DNA of 64,000 bases from Ancrocorticia sp047602305 (GTDB taxonomy: Bacteria; Actinomycetota; Actinomycetes; Actinomycetales; Actinomycetaceae): the NCBI GenBank assembly GCA_047602305.1, contig JASGHO010000001.1, forward strand, positions 2,356,001 to 2,420,000, read 5' to 3'. Below, one piece after another: positions 24,447-33,336 of the stretch (position 1 is the stretch's first letter; every line of letters begins with the position of its first letter). Below the pieces are notes generated by a model that did not search any database, was not told the origin of the DNA, and worked only from the letters and a program-made list of their open reading frames with translations. Both the position numbers and the translations under genes were made by a program.

Positions 24447-26543
24447 GTGGCTGAAGACGTTTCGAACGTACCTGAGGATACTCAAGACTCACCCGAGCAA
24501 ACTCAACCGGATTCGCCGGTCGGCCACGTGAGCGAGGTTTCCAAGTCCCAATCATACGACGCCTCCAATATTACCGTGCTCGAGGGCCTGGAAGCAGTAC
24601 GCAAGCGCCCCGGAATGTACATCGGTTCCACGGGCGAGCGTGGCCTGCACCATCTTGTCTACGAGGTCGTGGACAATGCGGTGGACGAGGCCCTGGCTGG
24701 CTACTGCGATCACATCGAAGTGACGATTCTGTCCGACGGCGGCATTCGTGTGGTCGATAATGGCCGCGGCATCCCGGTGGACGATCATCCCACCGAGCAT
24801 CGTCCCGCCGTGGAAGTGGTCATGACGATCCTGCACGCCGGTGGAAAGTTCGGCCAGGGCGGTTACGCCGTGTCCGGCGGTCTGCATGGCGTGGGCGTGT
24901 CCGTGGTGAACGCGCTCTCCGGCCGTATGGAGACCGAGGTCAAGCGCGACGGCTACGAGTGGCGTATCGCCTACGAGCACGGCGTGCCCGTGGCCCCGCT
25001 CGAGCGCGGCGAAAAGACGGACCAAACCGGCACCACCCAGACCTTCTGGGCCAACGCGGAGATCTTCGAGACCACCGAATATGACTTCGAGACGCTGCGC
25101 AAGCGTTTCCACCAGATGGCTTTCCTCAACAAGGACCTGCGCATCACCCTCATTGACGAGCGCCCCTCCGCGATCGCCGAAGGTGACGAGGTGACGGGTG
25201 AGGATTCTGAGAACGACGACGGCGCCAAGGTGTTCCGTAAGGTCTCCTACTGCTACTCGGGCGGCCTGCTTGATTACGTCAAGCACATCAACGCCACCAA
25301 GAAGGCGGACATCATCCACCCCGACGTCATCTACTTCGAGGCCGAGGACCTCGAGAAGATGATCGAGTGCGAGGTGGCGATGCAGTGGACCGGCGCCTAC
25401 TCGGAGACGGTCAACACCTTTGCCAACACCATCAACACCACCGAGGGTGGCACCCACGAGGAGGGCTTCCGTGCGGCGCTCACCTCGGTGATCAACCGCT
25501 ACGCGCGCGATCGCGGCCTGCTCAAGGAGAAGGATTCCAACCTCACCGGTGACGACATCCGCGAGGGCCTCACCGCCATCATCTCCGTCAAGCTGGGCAA
25601 TCCGCAGTTCGAGGGCCAGACGAAGACGAAGCTCGGCAACACCGAGGCTCGTACCTTCGTGCAGCAGCAGATGAATGCCAACCTCACCGATTGGCTGGAT
25701 TCTCACCCGAACGAGGCGCGCGACATCATCCGTAAGGCCACTCAGGCGGCGCAGGCCCGCCAGGCGGCGCGCAAGGCCCGCGAGGCCACCCGCCGCAAGA
25801 GCGTGCTCGAGTCCGCCTCGATGCCGGGCAAGCTCAAGGACTGCACCTCGCGCAACCCGGAGGAGTGCGAGGTCTACATCGTCGAGGGTGATTCCGCTGG
25901 TGGCTCGGCCGTCAACGGTCGCGACCCGGAGCATCAGGCGATCATGCCGATCCGTGGCAAGATCCTCAACGTGGAAAAGGCTCGCCTCGACCGCGCTCTC
26001 GGATCGGACACCATTCAGGGCCTCATCACGGCTTTCGGCACCGGTGTGGGCGAGGAGTTCGACCTCTCCAAGCTGCGCTACCACAAGATCGTCTTCATGG
26101 CCGACGCCGACGTGGACGGCTCGCACATCGCCACCCTGCTGCTCACCCTGGTGTACCGCTACATGCGCCCGCTGGTGGAGAACGGCCACATCTACCTGGC
26201 GATGCCACCGCTCTACCGCATCAAGTGGACGAACGCGCCGCATGATTACGTGTTCAGCGATGCCGAGCGTGACGCGAAGCTGGAAGAGGGCAAGGCCAAG
26301 GGCTACCGTCTGCCCAAGGACGAATCCCAGCGCATCCAGCGCTACAAGGGTCTCGGTGAGATGAATGCCGAGGAGCTGTGGGATACCACCATGGATCCGG
26401 CGCATCGTACCCTCAAGCAGGTTTCCATCGGTGAGGCTGCCGCCACGGACGAGACCTTCTCGATCCTCATGGGTGAGGACGTCGAGTCCCGCCGCAGCTT
26501 CATCCAGCGCAATGCACGCGACGTCCGTTTCCTTGACATCTGA
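24447..26543 (+). CDS. gyrB: DNA gyrase subunit B
   Basis: 698 residues. GHKL ATPase motifs are present: EVVDNAVDEALAGY, DNGRGIPVD, GLHGVGVSVVNAL. The TOPRIM part has YIVEGDSAGGSAV, PIRGKILNVEKAR and MADADVDGSHI, and the C-terminal tail has RYKGLGEMNAEELWDTTMDP. An acidic leader of about 35 residues precedes the core. With GyrA it introduces negative supercoils; the ATP and TOPRIM sites are the targets of aminocoumarins and part of the quinolone pocket. The start is GTG, with AAGGAG 10 bp upstream. gyrA follows at 12 bp. Confidence 0.98.
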   Translation: MAEDVSNVPEDTQDSPEQTQPDSPVGHVSEVSKSQSYDASNITVLEGLEAVRKRPGMYIGSTGERGLHHLVYEVVDNAVDEALAGYCDHIEVTILSDGGIRVVDNGRGIPVDDHPTEHRPAVEVVMTILHAGGKFGQGGYAVSGGLHGVGVSVVNALSGRMETEVKRDGYEWRIAYEHGVPVAPLERGEKTDQTGTTQTFWANAEIFETTEYDFETLRKRFHQMAFLNKDLRITLIDERPSAIAEGDEVTGEDSENDDGAKVFRKVSYCYSGGLLDYVKHINATKKADIIHPDVIYFEAEDLEKMIECEVAMQWTGAYSETVNTFANTINTTEGGTHEEGFRAALTSVINRYARDRGLLKEKDSNLTGDDIREGLTAIISVKLGNPQFEGQTKTKLGNTEARTFVQQQMNANLTDWLDSHPNEARDIIRKATQAAQARQAARKAREATRRKSVLESASMPGKLKDCTSRNPEECEVYIVEGDSAGGSAVNGRDPEHQAIMPIRGKILNVEKARLDRALGSDTIQGLITAFGTGVGEEFDLSKLRYHKIVFMADADVDGSHIATLLLTLVYRYMRPLVENGHIYLAMPPLYRIKWTNAPHDYVFSDAERDAKLEEGKAKGYRLPKDESQRIQRYKGLGEMNAEELWDTTMDPAHRTLKQVSIGEAAATDETFSILMGEDVESRRSFIQRNARDVRFLDI

Positions 26544-26555
26544 GGTTGAAAATCC

Positions 26556-29267
26556 GTGAGTGAAGATCAGAACAACCAGCCCAGCACCTACCAGCACGGG
26601 AAGATCAAGGACGTCGATCTCCAGAAGGAGATGGAGACCTCCTACCTTGATTACGCCATGGCCGTCATCGTGGGCCGTGCCCTCCCGGACGTGCGCGACG
26701 GCATGAAGCCGGTGCATCGCCGTGTCCTGTACGCCATGTACGACGGCGGCTACCGCCCCGATAACTCCTTCTCCAAGGCCGCGAAGATCGTCGGCGACGT
26801 CATGGGCCACTACCACCCGCACGGTGATGGCGCGATCTATGACACCCTCGTGCGCATGGTGCAGCCGTGGGCGCTGCGCTACCCGCTGGTGGCCGGCCAG
26901 GGCAACTTCGGCACCCCCGGCGACTTGGGCGCCGCCGCACCGCGTTACACCGAGGCCAAGATGGCGCCGCTGGCCATGGAGATGGTCCGTGACATCAAAG
27001 AGGACACGGTAGATTTCGAGCCCAACTATGACGGTTCGATCATGGAGCCGACAGTTCTCCCGGCGCGCTACCCGAACCTGCTGGTCAACGGCTCGGAAGG
27101 TATCGCGGTGGGCATGGCCACCCGCATCCCGCCGCACAACCTGCGCGAGGTTGCCGAGGGCGTGCAGTGGTACCTGGCTCACCCCGAGGCCTCCAAGTCG
27201 GAGCTGCTCGGCGAGCTGATGCGCCGCATCAAGGGCCCCGACTTCCCCACCGGCGCCACCATCCTCGGCACCCGCGGTATCGAGGACATGTACCGCACCG
27301 GCCACGGCTCCATCACCCAGCGCGCCGTCGTTGAAGTGGACGAGATCAACAACCGCCAGTGCCTCGTCATCTCCGATCTGCCCTACCAGGTCAACCCAGA
27401 CCGCCTCCTCGACAAGATGGTCGAAGGTATCAAGGACGGCCGCCTGCCCGGCATCGCCGATATCCGCGACGAAACCTCCGGGCGTACGGGACAGCGCATC
27501 GTCGTCGTCCTCAAACGCGACGCGGTGGCCAAGGTGGTGCTCAACAACCTCTACAAGCACACCCAGCTGCAGAACAACTTCCCAGCGAACATGCTGGCGC
27601 TGGTGGACGGCGTGCCGCGCACGCTCTCCCTCGACGGCTTCGTGCGCCACTGGGTCACCCACCAGATGGAAGTGATCCGCCGCCGCACCGAGTACCGGCT
27701 GCGCGAGGCGCTGAAGCGCCTGCACATCCTCGAGGGTTACCTCAAGGCACTCGACATGCTCGACGAAGTGATCGCGTTGATCCGCCGCTCGCCCACCGTG
27801 GATGTGGCGCGCTCCGGGCTCATGGAGATGCTGGAGATCGACGAGATCCAGGCCAACGCCATCCTCGAGATGCAGCTGCGCCGCCTCGCCGCCCTCGAGC
27901 GCCAGAAGATCATGGACGAGTACAACGAGAAGCTCGCGTTGGTGACCGACTACAAGGACATCATCGCCCGCCCCGAGCGCCAGCGCGAGATCATCTCCGC
28001 CGAGCTTGGCGGCATCGTGGACAAGTATGGCGACGAGCGCCGCACCACCATTCTCCCGTTCGACGGCGAGATGAGCGTCGAGGACCTGATCCCCGAAGAG
28101 GACGTGGTGGTCACCATCACCCGCGGCGGCTTCGTCAAGCGCACCAAGGTGTCCGAGTATCGCGCCCAGCATCGCGGCGGCCGCGGTATCAAGGGCGCAC
28201 AGTTGCGGGTCGACGACGTCGTCGAACACTTCGACGTGGCCTCCACCCACGACTGGCACCTGTTCTTCACGAACCTGGGCCGCGTGTACCGCATCAAGGG
28301 CTACGAGCTGCCCGAGGGCGGCCGCGACGCCAAGGGGCAGCACGTGGCGAACCTGCTGGCCTTCCAGCCCGGCGAGACGATCGCCTCGACGATCACCCTC
28401 AAGGACTACCAGCAGGCCGACTACCTCGCGCTCGCCACCGCCAGCGGCCTGGTAAAGAAGACCCGGCTGAGTGAGTACGATTCCCCGCGCACCGGCGGCG
28501 TCATCGCCATCCGACTGCGCGAGCAGGGCGACGGCGAAACCGATCAGGTGGTCGCCGCATGTCTGGTGAATGAGGGCGACGATTTGTTGCTCGTCTCGCG
28601 CGGCGGCCAGTCGCTGCGCTTCACCGCCTCCGACGAGGCGCTGCGGCCCATGGGCCGCAGCGCCTCCGGCGTCACCGGTATGAAGTTCCGCGACGGCGAC
28701 TCGCTGCTGACCATGGACGTTGTGCGTGAGAACGCGCAGGTATTCGTGGTGACCGAGGGCGGCTTCGCCAAGCGCACCAACGTGGAGGACTACCGCGTCC
28801 AGGGCCGCGCCGGCCTCGGCATCAAGGCCGCCAAGATCACCGAAGCCCGCGGTGAACTCGTGGGTGCCCTCATCACCGAGCCCGGCGAAGAGGTGCTCGT
28901 CATCATGGAGTCCGGCAAGGTTATGCGCTCGTCCGTGGACGAAGTCAGCGTCACTGGCCGCAACACCCAGGGCGTCACCTTCACCCGCCCCGAAGAAGGC
29001 GACAAGATCATCTCCATCGCCCGAAACGTGGAGAGGGAGTTGGAGGAGGAGATATCTGGCGACGGCGAGGTGGCTCCGGAGGCTGTGGAAGCCGACGGTA
29101 CTGCGGACTCGAGTGCTGGAGCCGAAACCACTGCTGGTTCGGATGAGGGCGCGGAGGGCGTCGTCGACAATGCAGAAAACTCACAGGAATCCGCCGACGG
29201 GACTATTGAACCCGGCGCCGGGAGTGAGGAAAATCGTACTGGGGTTTCGGACAATCCGGAATCGTAG
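26556..29267 (+). CDS. gyrA: DNA gyrase subunit A
   Basis: 903 residues. The breakage-reunion domain has the quinolone-resistance region HPHGDGAIYDTLVRM and the catalytic tyrosine Y131 in APRYTEAKMA; the C-terminal beta-pinwheel follows, with the GyrA-box-like segment QHRGGRGIKGAQ. The last 80 residues are an acidic low-complexity tail rich in Glu, Ala, Ser and Gly, not needed for the fold. The start is GTG, 12 bp after gyrB. Confidence 0.98.
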   Translation: MSEDQNNQPSTYQHGKIKDVDLQKEMETSYLDYAMAVIVGRALPDVRDGMKPVHRRVLYAMYDGGYRPDNSFSKAAKIVGDVMGHYHPHGDGAIYDTLVRMVQPWALRYPLVAGQGNFGTPGDLGAAAPRYTEAKMAPLAMEMVRDIKEDTVDFEPNYDGSIMEPTVLPARYPNLLVNGSEGIAVGMATRIPPHNLREVAEGVQWYLAHPEASKSELLGELMRRIKGPDFPTGATILGTRGIEDMYRTGHGSITQRAVVEVDEINNRQCLVISDLPYQVNPDRLLDKMVEGIKDGRLPGIADIRDETSGRTGQRIVVVLKRDAVAKVVLNNLYKHTQLQNNFPANMLALVDGVPRTLSLDGFVRHWVTHQMEVIRRRTEYRLREALKRLHILEGYLKALDMLDEVIALIRRSPTVDVARSGLMEMLEIDEIQANAILEMQLRRLAALERQKIMDEYNEKLALVTDYKDIIARPERQREIISAELGGIVDKYGDERRTTILPFDGEMSVEDLIPEEDVVVTITRGGFVKRTKVSEYRAQHRGGRGIKGAQLRVDDVVEHFDVASTHDWHLFFTNLGRVYRIKGYELPEGGRDAKGQHVANLLAFQPGETIASTITLKDYQQADYLALATASGLVKKTRLSEYDSPRTGGVIAIRLREQGDGETDQVVAACLVNEGDDLLLVSRGGQSLRFTASDEALRPMGRSASGVTGMKFRDGDSLLTMDVVRENAQVFVVTEGGFAKRTNVEDYRVQGRAGLGIKAAKITEARGELVGALITEPGEEVLVIMESGKVMRSSVDEVSVTGRNTQGVTFTRPEEGDKIISIARNVERELEEEISGDGEVAPEAVEADGTADSSAGAETTAGSDEGAEGVVDNAENSQESADGTIEPGAGSEENRTGVSDNPES

Positions 29268-29505
29268 GTTTGAGGGCCGCGGCGAGAAGGCGGGGAGGTG
29301 ACAACGTGACCTCGCGCAATCTCGCCGCGCAACAGCCCGAGAACAAGGCATACTTCATATAGGAGTTGCGCGGAGGGGTCCGGCCGCAGGCTACGGCTCA
29401 TCCGCGCAACCTCGCAGCCAAGAAACGCTCGTGCTGTCCAGCCGCGAAAGCTGGGGAGCGCGGGCAGCCTGGGCAAGTCGCGCAGGCGCCCACCGACGGA
29501 GAATT

Positions 29506-30084
29506 ATGAGTAAAAGAAAGCCCAAGGCTGGCCAAAACCCGCAGAACAGCACGCCCGGACAGGGTGCGCCCGTGACACTCGCACAGCCCCAAACGGGGAG
29601 CGCGGCGGGTGGTTCTGATGTCGGGGCCGGTGGTGGTTCTGGTGCTGGTACTGCTGGTGGTAGTGGTGTTGCTGGTGTTGCGGCCGGAGTTGGAGCGCAG
29701 CCTGACGTGAAGAAGCAAGCCGTTGGTATTCGCCAGATCAAGATGACGATCTCCAAGGTGGACCCGTTGGCTGCCCTGAAGCTGGGTTTCCTCATCTCGG
29801 TGGTTATCGGCTTCATGATCGTCATCGCCATGGCCATTATCTGGTTCGTGCTCGACGGCATTCACGTGTTTGCCGAGATGCAGGGCCTGCTGGAAACCCT
29901 CAACTCCGCGCAACTGCTGGAGATGATGCAGTACCTCGAGTTTGGGCGCTGGATGAGCTTCGCCGTCATCATTGCAATCCTCGACATCGTGTTGATGACC
30001 GCGCTCAGTGCGGTAGCGGCGCTGGTGTACAACATTATTTCTGCCCTGGTCGGCGGCCTGCGGATCACGGTGACAGACGAGTAG
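29506..30084 (+). CDS. DUF3566 transmembrane protein
   Basis: 192 residues from the ATG at 29506 (GACGGAG 8 bp upstream). A basic start and a Gly/Thr/Ala-rich low-complexity region (to about residue 65) precede the DUF3566 core, IRQIKMTISKVDPLAALKLG. Two membrane helices follow (GFLISVVIGFMIVIAMAIIW and FAVIIAILDIVLMTALSAV) with NIISALVGGLRITVTDE at the end. The family is restricted to actinobacteria and regularly follows gyrA; its function is not known. The 238 bp before it and the 300 bp after it hold no other gene. A 26-bp direct repeat with GGCTGGCGAGGCTGG lies at about 30168-30223. Confidence 0.9.
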   Translation: MSKRKPKAGQNPQNSTPGQGAPVTLAQPQTGSAAGGSDVGAGGGSGAGTAGGSGVAGVAAGVGAQPDVKKQAVGIRQIKMTISKVDPLAALKLGFLISVVIGFMIVIAMAIIWFVLDGIHVFAEMQGLLETLNSAQLLEMMQYLEFGRWMSFAVIIAILDIVLMTALSAVAALVYNIISALVGGLRITVTDE

Positions 30085-30383
30085 TTCTCCTGGGGTGCCC
30101 GGATGTGCGGGTGCCAAGGGGTCCGGGCATCCAGGCGTGAGCGGTGTGTTGCTGCTCGGTGCGCGGGTGAAGTCGGCTGGCGAGGCTGGTTGTGGCGAAG
30201 TTGGCTGGCGAGGCTGGTGAAGCTGCATAAAGAGTGTGGTGTTCGCCGTCGTCGTGCGAGGTTCAAGGGCTTCCGGGAATGTCCAAACGTGATCCCGGTC
30301 GCGTTCGGGCATTCCGCTTGGACAATGCTCCGAAGATTGTTGTAATCTAATTCGGCACCCGCAAGGGAGATACCGCAAGGTAA

Positions 30384-30457
30384 GGGCCTATAGCTCAGTT
30401 GGTTAGAGCGCAGACCTGATAAGTCTGAGGTCGATGGTTCGAGTCCATCTAGGCCCA
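30384..30457 (+). tRNA. tRNA-Ile (anticodon GAT)
   Basis: 74 nt that fold as a full cloverleaf: acceptor GGGCCTA/TAGGCCC, D-stem GCTC/GAGC, anticodon stem CAGAC/GTCTG with loop CTGATAA (GAT at 30418-30420), T-stem GATGG/CCATC with TTCGAGT, discriminator A. CCA is not encoded. Confidence 0.97.
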
Positions 30458-30479
30458 CTGGTAACTTTGAGAGGGGATC

Positions 30480-30599
30480 ATGAAAAAGTTCCTGCTCGCC
30501 GCGGTGGCTATCGCCGCCGGATATGTCGCATGGCTTGAGATTGCAAAGAATCGTCAGGATCGTGCGGTGTGGACCGAGGTTACTGACAAAATCGCCTGA
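30480..30599 (+). CDS. DLW-39 family small protein
   Basis: 39 residues, starting MKKFLLAAVAIAAGYVAWLE and ending DRAVWTEVTDKIA, with GAGAGGGG just before the ATG. The length and the position between tRNA-Ile and tRNA-Ala are exactly those of the actinobacterial DLW-39 family (named for 39 residues and the D-L-W-type signature; here V-W). A single N-terminal membrane helix is predicted by eye. Function is unknown. The gene is too short for most ORF finders. Confidence 0.9.
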   Translation: MKKFLLAAVAIAAGYVAWLEIAKNRQDRAVWTEVTDKIA

Positions 30600-30611
30600 G
30601 GGCGTACATAT

Positions 30612-30684
30612 GGGGCTATGGCGCAATTGGTAGCGCACCTGCTTTGCAAGCAGGGGGTTAGGGGTTCGAGTCCCCTTAGCTCCA
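30612..30684 (+). tRNA. tRNA-Ala (anticodon TGC)
   Basis: 73 nt, full cloverleaf: acceptor GGGGCTA/TAGCTCC with one G-T pair, D-stem GCGC/GCGC, anticodon stem CCTGC/GCAGG with loop TTTGCAA (TGC at 30645-30647), T-stem AGGGG/CCCCT with TTCGAGT, discriminator A. CCA is not encoded. Confidence 0.97.
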
Positions 30685-30685
30685 C

Positions 30686-30725
30686 TGAGTGATGGGACCC
30701 GGCTTCAGCCGGGTCCCATCACTCA
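30686..30725 (+). terminator. Terminator of the tRNA-Ile/DLW-39/tRNA-Ala unit
   Basis: A perfect 18-bp stem begins at TGAGTGATGGGACCCGGC (30686-30703), with TTCA loop and complement at 30708-30725, followed by TTTAA. It is one base past the tRNA-Ala end. Confidence 0.92.
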
Positions 30726-30842
30726 TTTAAGTTAGGTGGGGCGAGAACCCCGTGAGGGCGCGGGCAGCGTGGGAGCAAGCGGGAGCTTGCGAACTGCCCG
30801 CGGGCGAGCGATAGCGAGCGATGTAGCTGCGAAGCAGATACG

Positions 30843-30857
30843 CGAGTCCCCTTAGCT
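30843..30857. repeat. 15-bp copy of the tRNA-Ala 3' end (att-like)
   Basis: CGAGTCCCCTTAGCT at 30843-30857 repeats bases 30667-30681 of tRNA-Ala exactly, in the same orientation, 176 bp downstream. Such partial copies of a tRNA end are typical of attachment sites of integrated elements, and accessory genes start right after it. The 298-bp stretch 30685-30982 also has a hairpin, GCGGGCAG/CTGCCCGC at 30760-30801, and no gene. No integrase and no third copy were found. Confidence 0.55.
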
Positions 30858-30982
30858 GGGGTATCACTCCTTTAGGGACGCGAGACACGAAAGTGCTGAC
30901 GGTCACGGGTAAGGCGGCGGTGATAAGCGACGAACCGGATGATCCGCCCGAGTGGAGTGCAAGCCCGTGCGATGATGGGCGC

Positions 30983-31462
30983 ATGACGTCCGTATTGACG
31001 ATGAAATTGCTGGAGCTCACTGGGCTACTTCCTGGGTCGCCGCCGGGAATCGTGCCGTTCATTGACGGACGTTCTCTCCTCGATCTTCTGGCAGAGTTCA
31101 AATCTCGCAGGGGCTGGAATCCGGCAGTTGATCATGGTGGCCTCATCCCCGAGTACTTCAACTACGGTGACCTCTCGCTTCACTATCTTGGGAAGTCCCC
31201 GAATCAGTGGCCCCGTCCGGGTATGGCATGGCTACTTGGCTGTAGTTGTGGCGAAGTGGGATGTGATCCTTTCGGAGCACAAATTGATGTCGACGACGAC
31301 CACGTCACCTGGAGCAACTTCACGCGGGACCCGAGTTCTACCAGCGAGTACGCGGAGTTTGGCCCCTTCGTCTTTGACCGTGCCCAGTATGAAGCTGCGG
31401 TGTACGCCGTCGTCGAAGAGGTTGCTGAGGCTGAGCGCGCCACCGGTTGTGAGTCCTCCTAA
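30983..31462 (+). CDS. Uncharacterised protein, paralog 1 of a duplicated pair
   Basis: 159 residues from the ATG at 30983. I do not recognise a functional family. The sequence has SPPGIVPFIDGRSLLDLL, a cysteine cluster LLGCSCGEVGCDP that could bind metal, DDDHVTWSNF and a C-terminal FGPFVFDRAQYEAAVYAV. The second copy at 32348-32875 shares all of these; DNA of the C-terminal FGPFVFDRAQYE region is essentially identical over about 70 bp. Both starts lie in CGATGATGGGCGCATG, with no Shine-Dalgarno. An upstream GTG at 30893 would add 30 residues not conserved in the paralog. Members of this kind are scattered in actinobacterial accessory regions; an immunity role is possible but unproven. Confidence 0.65.
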   Translation: MTSVLTMKLLELTGLLPGSPPGIVPFIDGRSLLDLLAEFKSRRGWNPAVDHGGLIPEYFNYGDLSLHYLGKSPNQWPRPGMAWLLGCSCGEVGCDPFGAQIDVDDDHVTWSNFTRDPSSTSEYAEFGPFVFDRAQYEAAVYAVVEEVAEAERATGCESS

Positions 31463-31535
31463 GCGGTCTATGCCGTGTGCAATCTTCGTCTGGAGCGACG
31501 CATTTCTCTAGAGGAGTAGTTAGGACCAGTAATTC

Positions 31536-31910
31536 TCAACGTGAATGCTCGGCGAGGAAATCCTTAACTTTGCGCGCTACACGGGGAATGTGGACGGAGA
31601 GTATCTGCCAGACAATCTCCGAATCAACGATGTCGTAGCCATGTGCCACAACATTGCGTGCGTCTTTGAGATTCCGTAGCTTGAGTTCCGGATTGTCATC
31701 TATGAATGAGGGCGCGGTGCGTGCCAATCGTGCAACCACTTCACCACACCGGATCAATAAATCCTCACCAGCGAAACGCAGCATTTCATCGTTGCTATAC
31801 GCGGCTTTTCCTCTTGTGACCAGCCGTTCTACCGCTTCGGCTTGGCTGAGTAGATCCTTCAGGGTTTCAGCTGCCGCGGGATCAAATTCGGGCTTTGCTG
31901 GCCTCGTCAT
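31536..31910 (-). CDS. hepT: HepT-like HEPN-domain toxin
   Basis: 124 residues, all-helical HEPN/DUF86 protein with the RNase motif R85-x4-H90-x-Y92 in DARNVVAHGYDIVD. HepT toxins cut RNA and are neutralised by the MntA nucleotidyltransferase, which AMPylates the tyrosine of this motif. The ATG overlaps the mntA stop by 4 bp. The pair faces opposite to its neighbours and sits between the two paralogs of the unknown family. Confidence 0.88.
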   Translation of the reverse strand: MTRPAKPEFDPAAAETLKDLLSQAEAVERLVTRGKAAYSNDEMLRFAGEDLLIRCGEVVARLARTAPSFIDDNPELKLRNLKDARNVVAHGYDIVDSEIVWQILSVHIPRVARKVKDFLAEHSR

Positions 31911-32209
31911 AGTGGCCTTGCCTCTTCCAATAGCTGTGAATGCTTGGCCTTCAATCCTCGTTCGGATACGAGATCTACGTGAACACCGAGCAGTTCGCTG
32001 AGTTGGCGTGGTAGAGAGACGAATGCCCACGCACTCTCCAATGGAACGTCCACGAGTATATCGATGTCACTTCCGGGAGCGTCCGTTCCGCGGGCCACAG
32101 AACCAAAGACGCGCGGGTTACGGAGTCCGCTGCCTTCGATGAGGTGGCGAACTTCTGAACGTCGGGCCTCTAGAGCCTGGCTCGGAAGAACCACTGCTTC
32201 GGTACTCAT
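31907..32209 (-). CDS. mntA: MntA-like nucleotidyltransferase antitoxin
   Basis: 100 residues. Minimal nucleotidyltransferase: LRNPRVFGSVARGTDAPGSD with the GSxARG motif (G36-S37) and catalytic acids D48 and D50 in SDIDILVDV. In MntA-HepT systems it inactivates HepT by adding AMP. The start at 32209 gives a normal N-terminus (MSTEAVVLPSQALEARRSEV). It is the upstream gene of the pair. Confidence 0.88.
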   Translation of the reverse strand: MSTEAVVLPSQALEARRSEVRHLIEGSGLRNPRVFGSVARGTDAPGSDIDILVDVPLESAWAFVSLPRQLSELLGVHVDLVSERGLKAKHSQLLEEARPL

Positions 32210-32347
32210 GCTTCCAGCATACGGTTTTTGTGGCATTGTCAGAAGCAGTAGTTGAGGTACTTGCCGGGCATGTTCTGTAGTGATCGGCTTAAGTGGGCAG
32301 TGCGGTGTAAGCGCAAGGGGCGGCTGTTCCCGTGCGATGATGGGCGC

Positions 32348-32875
32348 ATGACGTCCGTATTGACGATGGAGTTTCTGGAGCTTACTGGACAGTTTCCCGG
32401 TTTGCCGCCGGGCATTGTGCCATTCATTGATGGGCGATCGCTCATCGACCTCGTGGCCGAATTCGAATCCAGCAAGCAGTGGCCCCCTGCCGGTAGCTAC
32501 GGCGGTCTCCTCCCCGAACGCTTCGAACATGACGACGCATTCTCCTACTACCTGGGGAGTCACAGGTTCGAGTGGCCTCGTCCGGAGGTCGTGTGGCTGC
32601 TCGGTTGTAGCTGTGGAATTGTGGAGTGCTGGCCGCTCGAGGCACGGGTTACTGTCGACGACGACCACGTCACCTGGAGCAACTTCGCCCAAGAGTGGGA
32701 GCCTGATCGAGATTACGCGGAGTTTGGCCCCTTCGTCTTTGACCGTGCCCAGTATGAAGCTGCGGTGTACGCCGTCGTCGAAGAGGTCGCACAGAACAAG
32801 GAAATCTGGGCCGAATGGGTGAGAAATTTTGTGGCTACCCGTGCTGCCAAGGGTGAAATAGAGACGCGGAGCTGA
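32348..32875 (+). CDS. Uncharacterised protein, paralog 2 of a duplicated pair
   Basis: 175 residues from the ATG at 32348. Same family as 30983-31462: PPGIVPFIDGRSLIDLV, the cysteine cluster LLGCSCGIVECWPLEA, DDDHVTWSNF and FGPFVFDRAQYEAAVYAV. It has a different C-terminal tail (EEVAQNKEIWAEWVRNFVAT). The region around the start, CCGTGCGATGATGGGCGCATG split over the ATG, is identical in both copies, so the promoter or start was duplicated too. Function unknown. Confidence 0.65.
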   Translation: MTSVLTMEFLELTGQFPGLPPGIVPFIDGRSLIDLVAEFESSKQWPPAGSYGGLLPERFEHDDAFSYYLGSHRFEWPRPEVVWLLGCSCGIVECWPLEARVTVDDDHVTWSNFAQEWEPDRDYAEFGPFVFDRAQYEAAVYAVVEEVAQNKEIWAEWVRNFVATRAAKGEIETRS

Positions 32876-33336
32876 AGATGTTGGCTCCGGCAGAGAGATT
32901 ACGGACTGACTCTCTGGACGGCTGCTGGGTTCGTGTCGGTTGGGCCGCAGCGGGTGTGGGCACCGTAGCGCATCGCCTTCAATGGGCGCGATAGAGCCAT
33001 ATGACCGGATACGTAGGGCAGCACTGGGGAAGGTACTGTGCGGGGTGTGCAAATAGTGGCGTATATGTGACCGCTACGCGTATATACGAATAGCGGTCAC
33101 CATAGAGGTACGAGTTGCACTACTCGCGTGCTTGCTCCTGCAGTCTTTGATGTGTGGCCAAGCAGGTGAGAATTGAACCTCGGAATACGTCGGAGACCCA
33201 TGGGAGAATTAGCCGTAGTGGGATGGCACTGACGTATGGTTCGTGATTGTCCCCTTGTTTCAACAACTGTGGGTGGCAATGATTGGCCAAGACAGTTGGC
33301 GGTGTCGATGACTATCAGATCGAGGGAGGAGAGGTG
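32876..33336. other. Intergenic region with a nested palindrome
   Basis: 461 bp without a supportable gene. GTGACCGCTA at 33068-33077 pairs with TAGCGGTCAC at 33092-33101, and the loop itself contains CGTATATACG at 33080-33089. This could be an operator or a remnant of a mobile element. GGGAGGAGAGG before 33337 is the ribosome binding site of the next gene. Confidence 0.6.

Noticed and set aside
24552..28343. A 1263-codon open frame on the minus strand across gyrB and gyrA
   Set aside because: It is antisense to two unmistakable gyrase genes, has the His/Leu/Val/Gly bias of a GC-rich shadow frame and no domain.
33145..33185. A T-loop-like GGTTCAATTC on the minus strand suggesting a tRNA remnant
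   Set aside because: No acceptor, D or anticodon stem could be folded around it.
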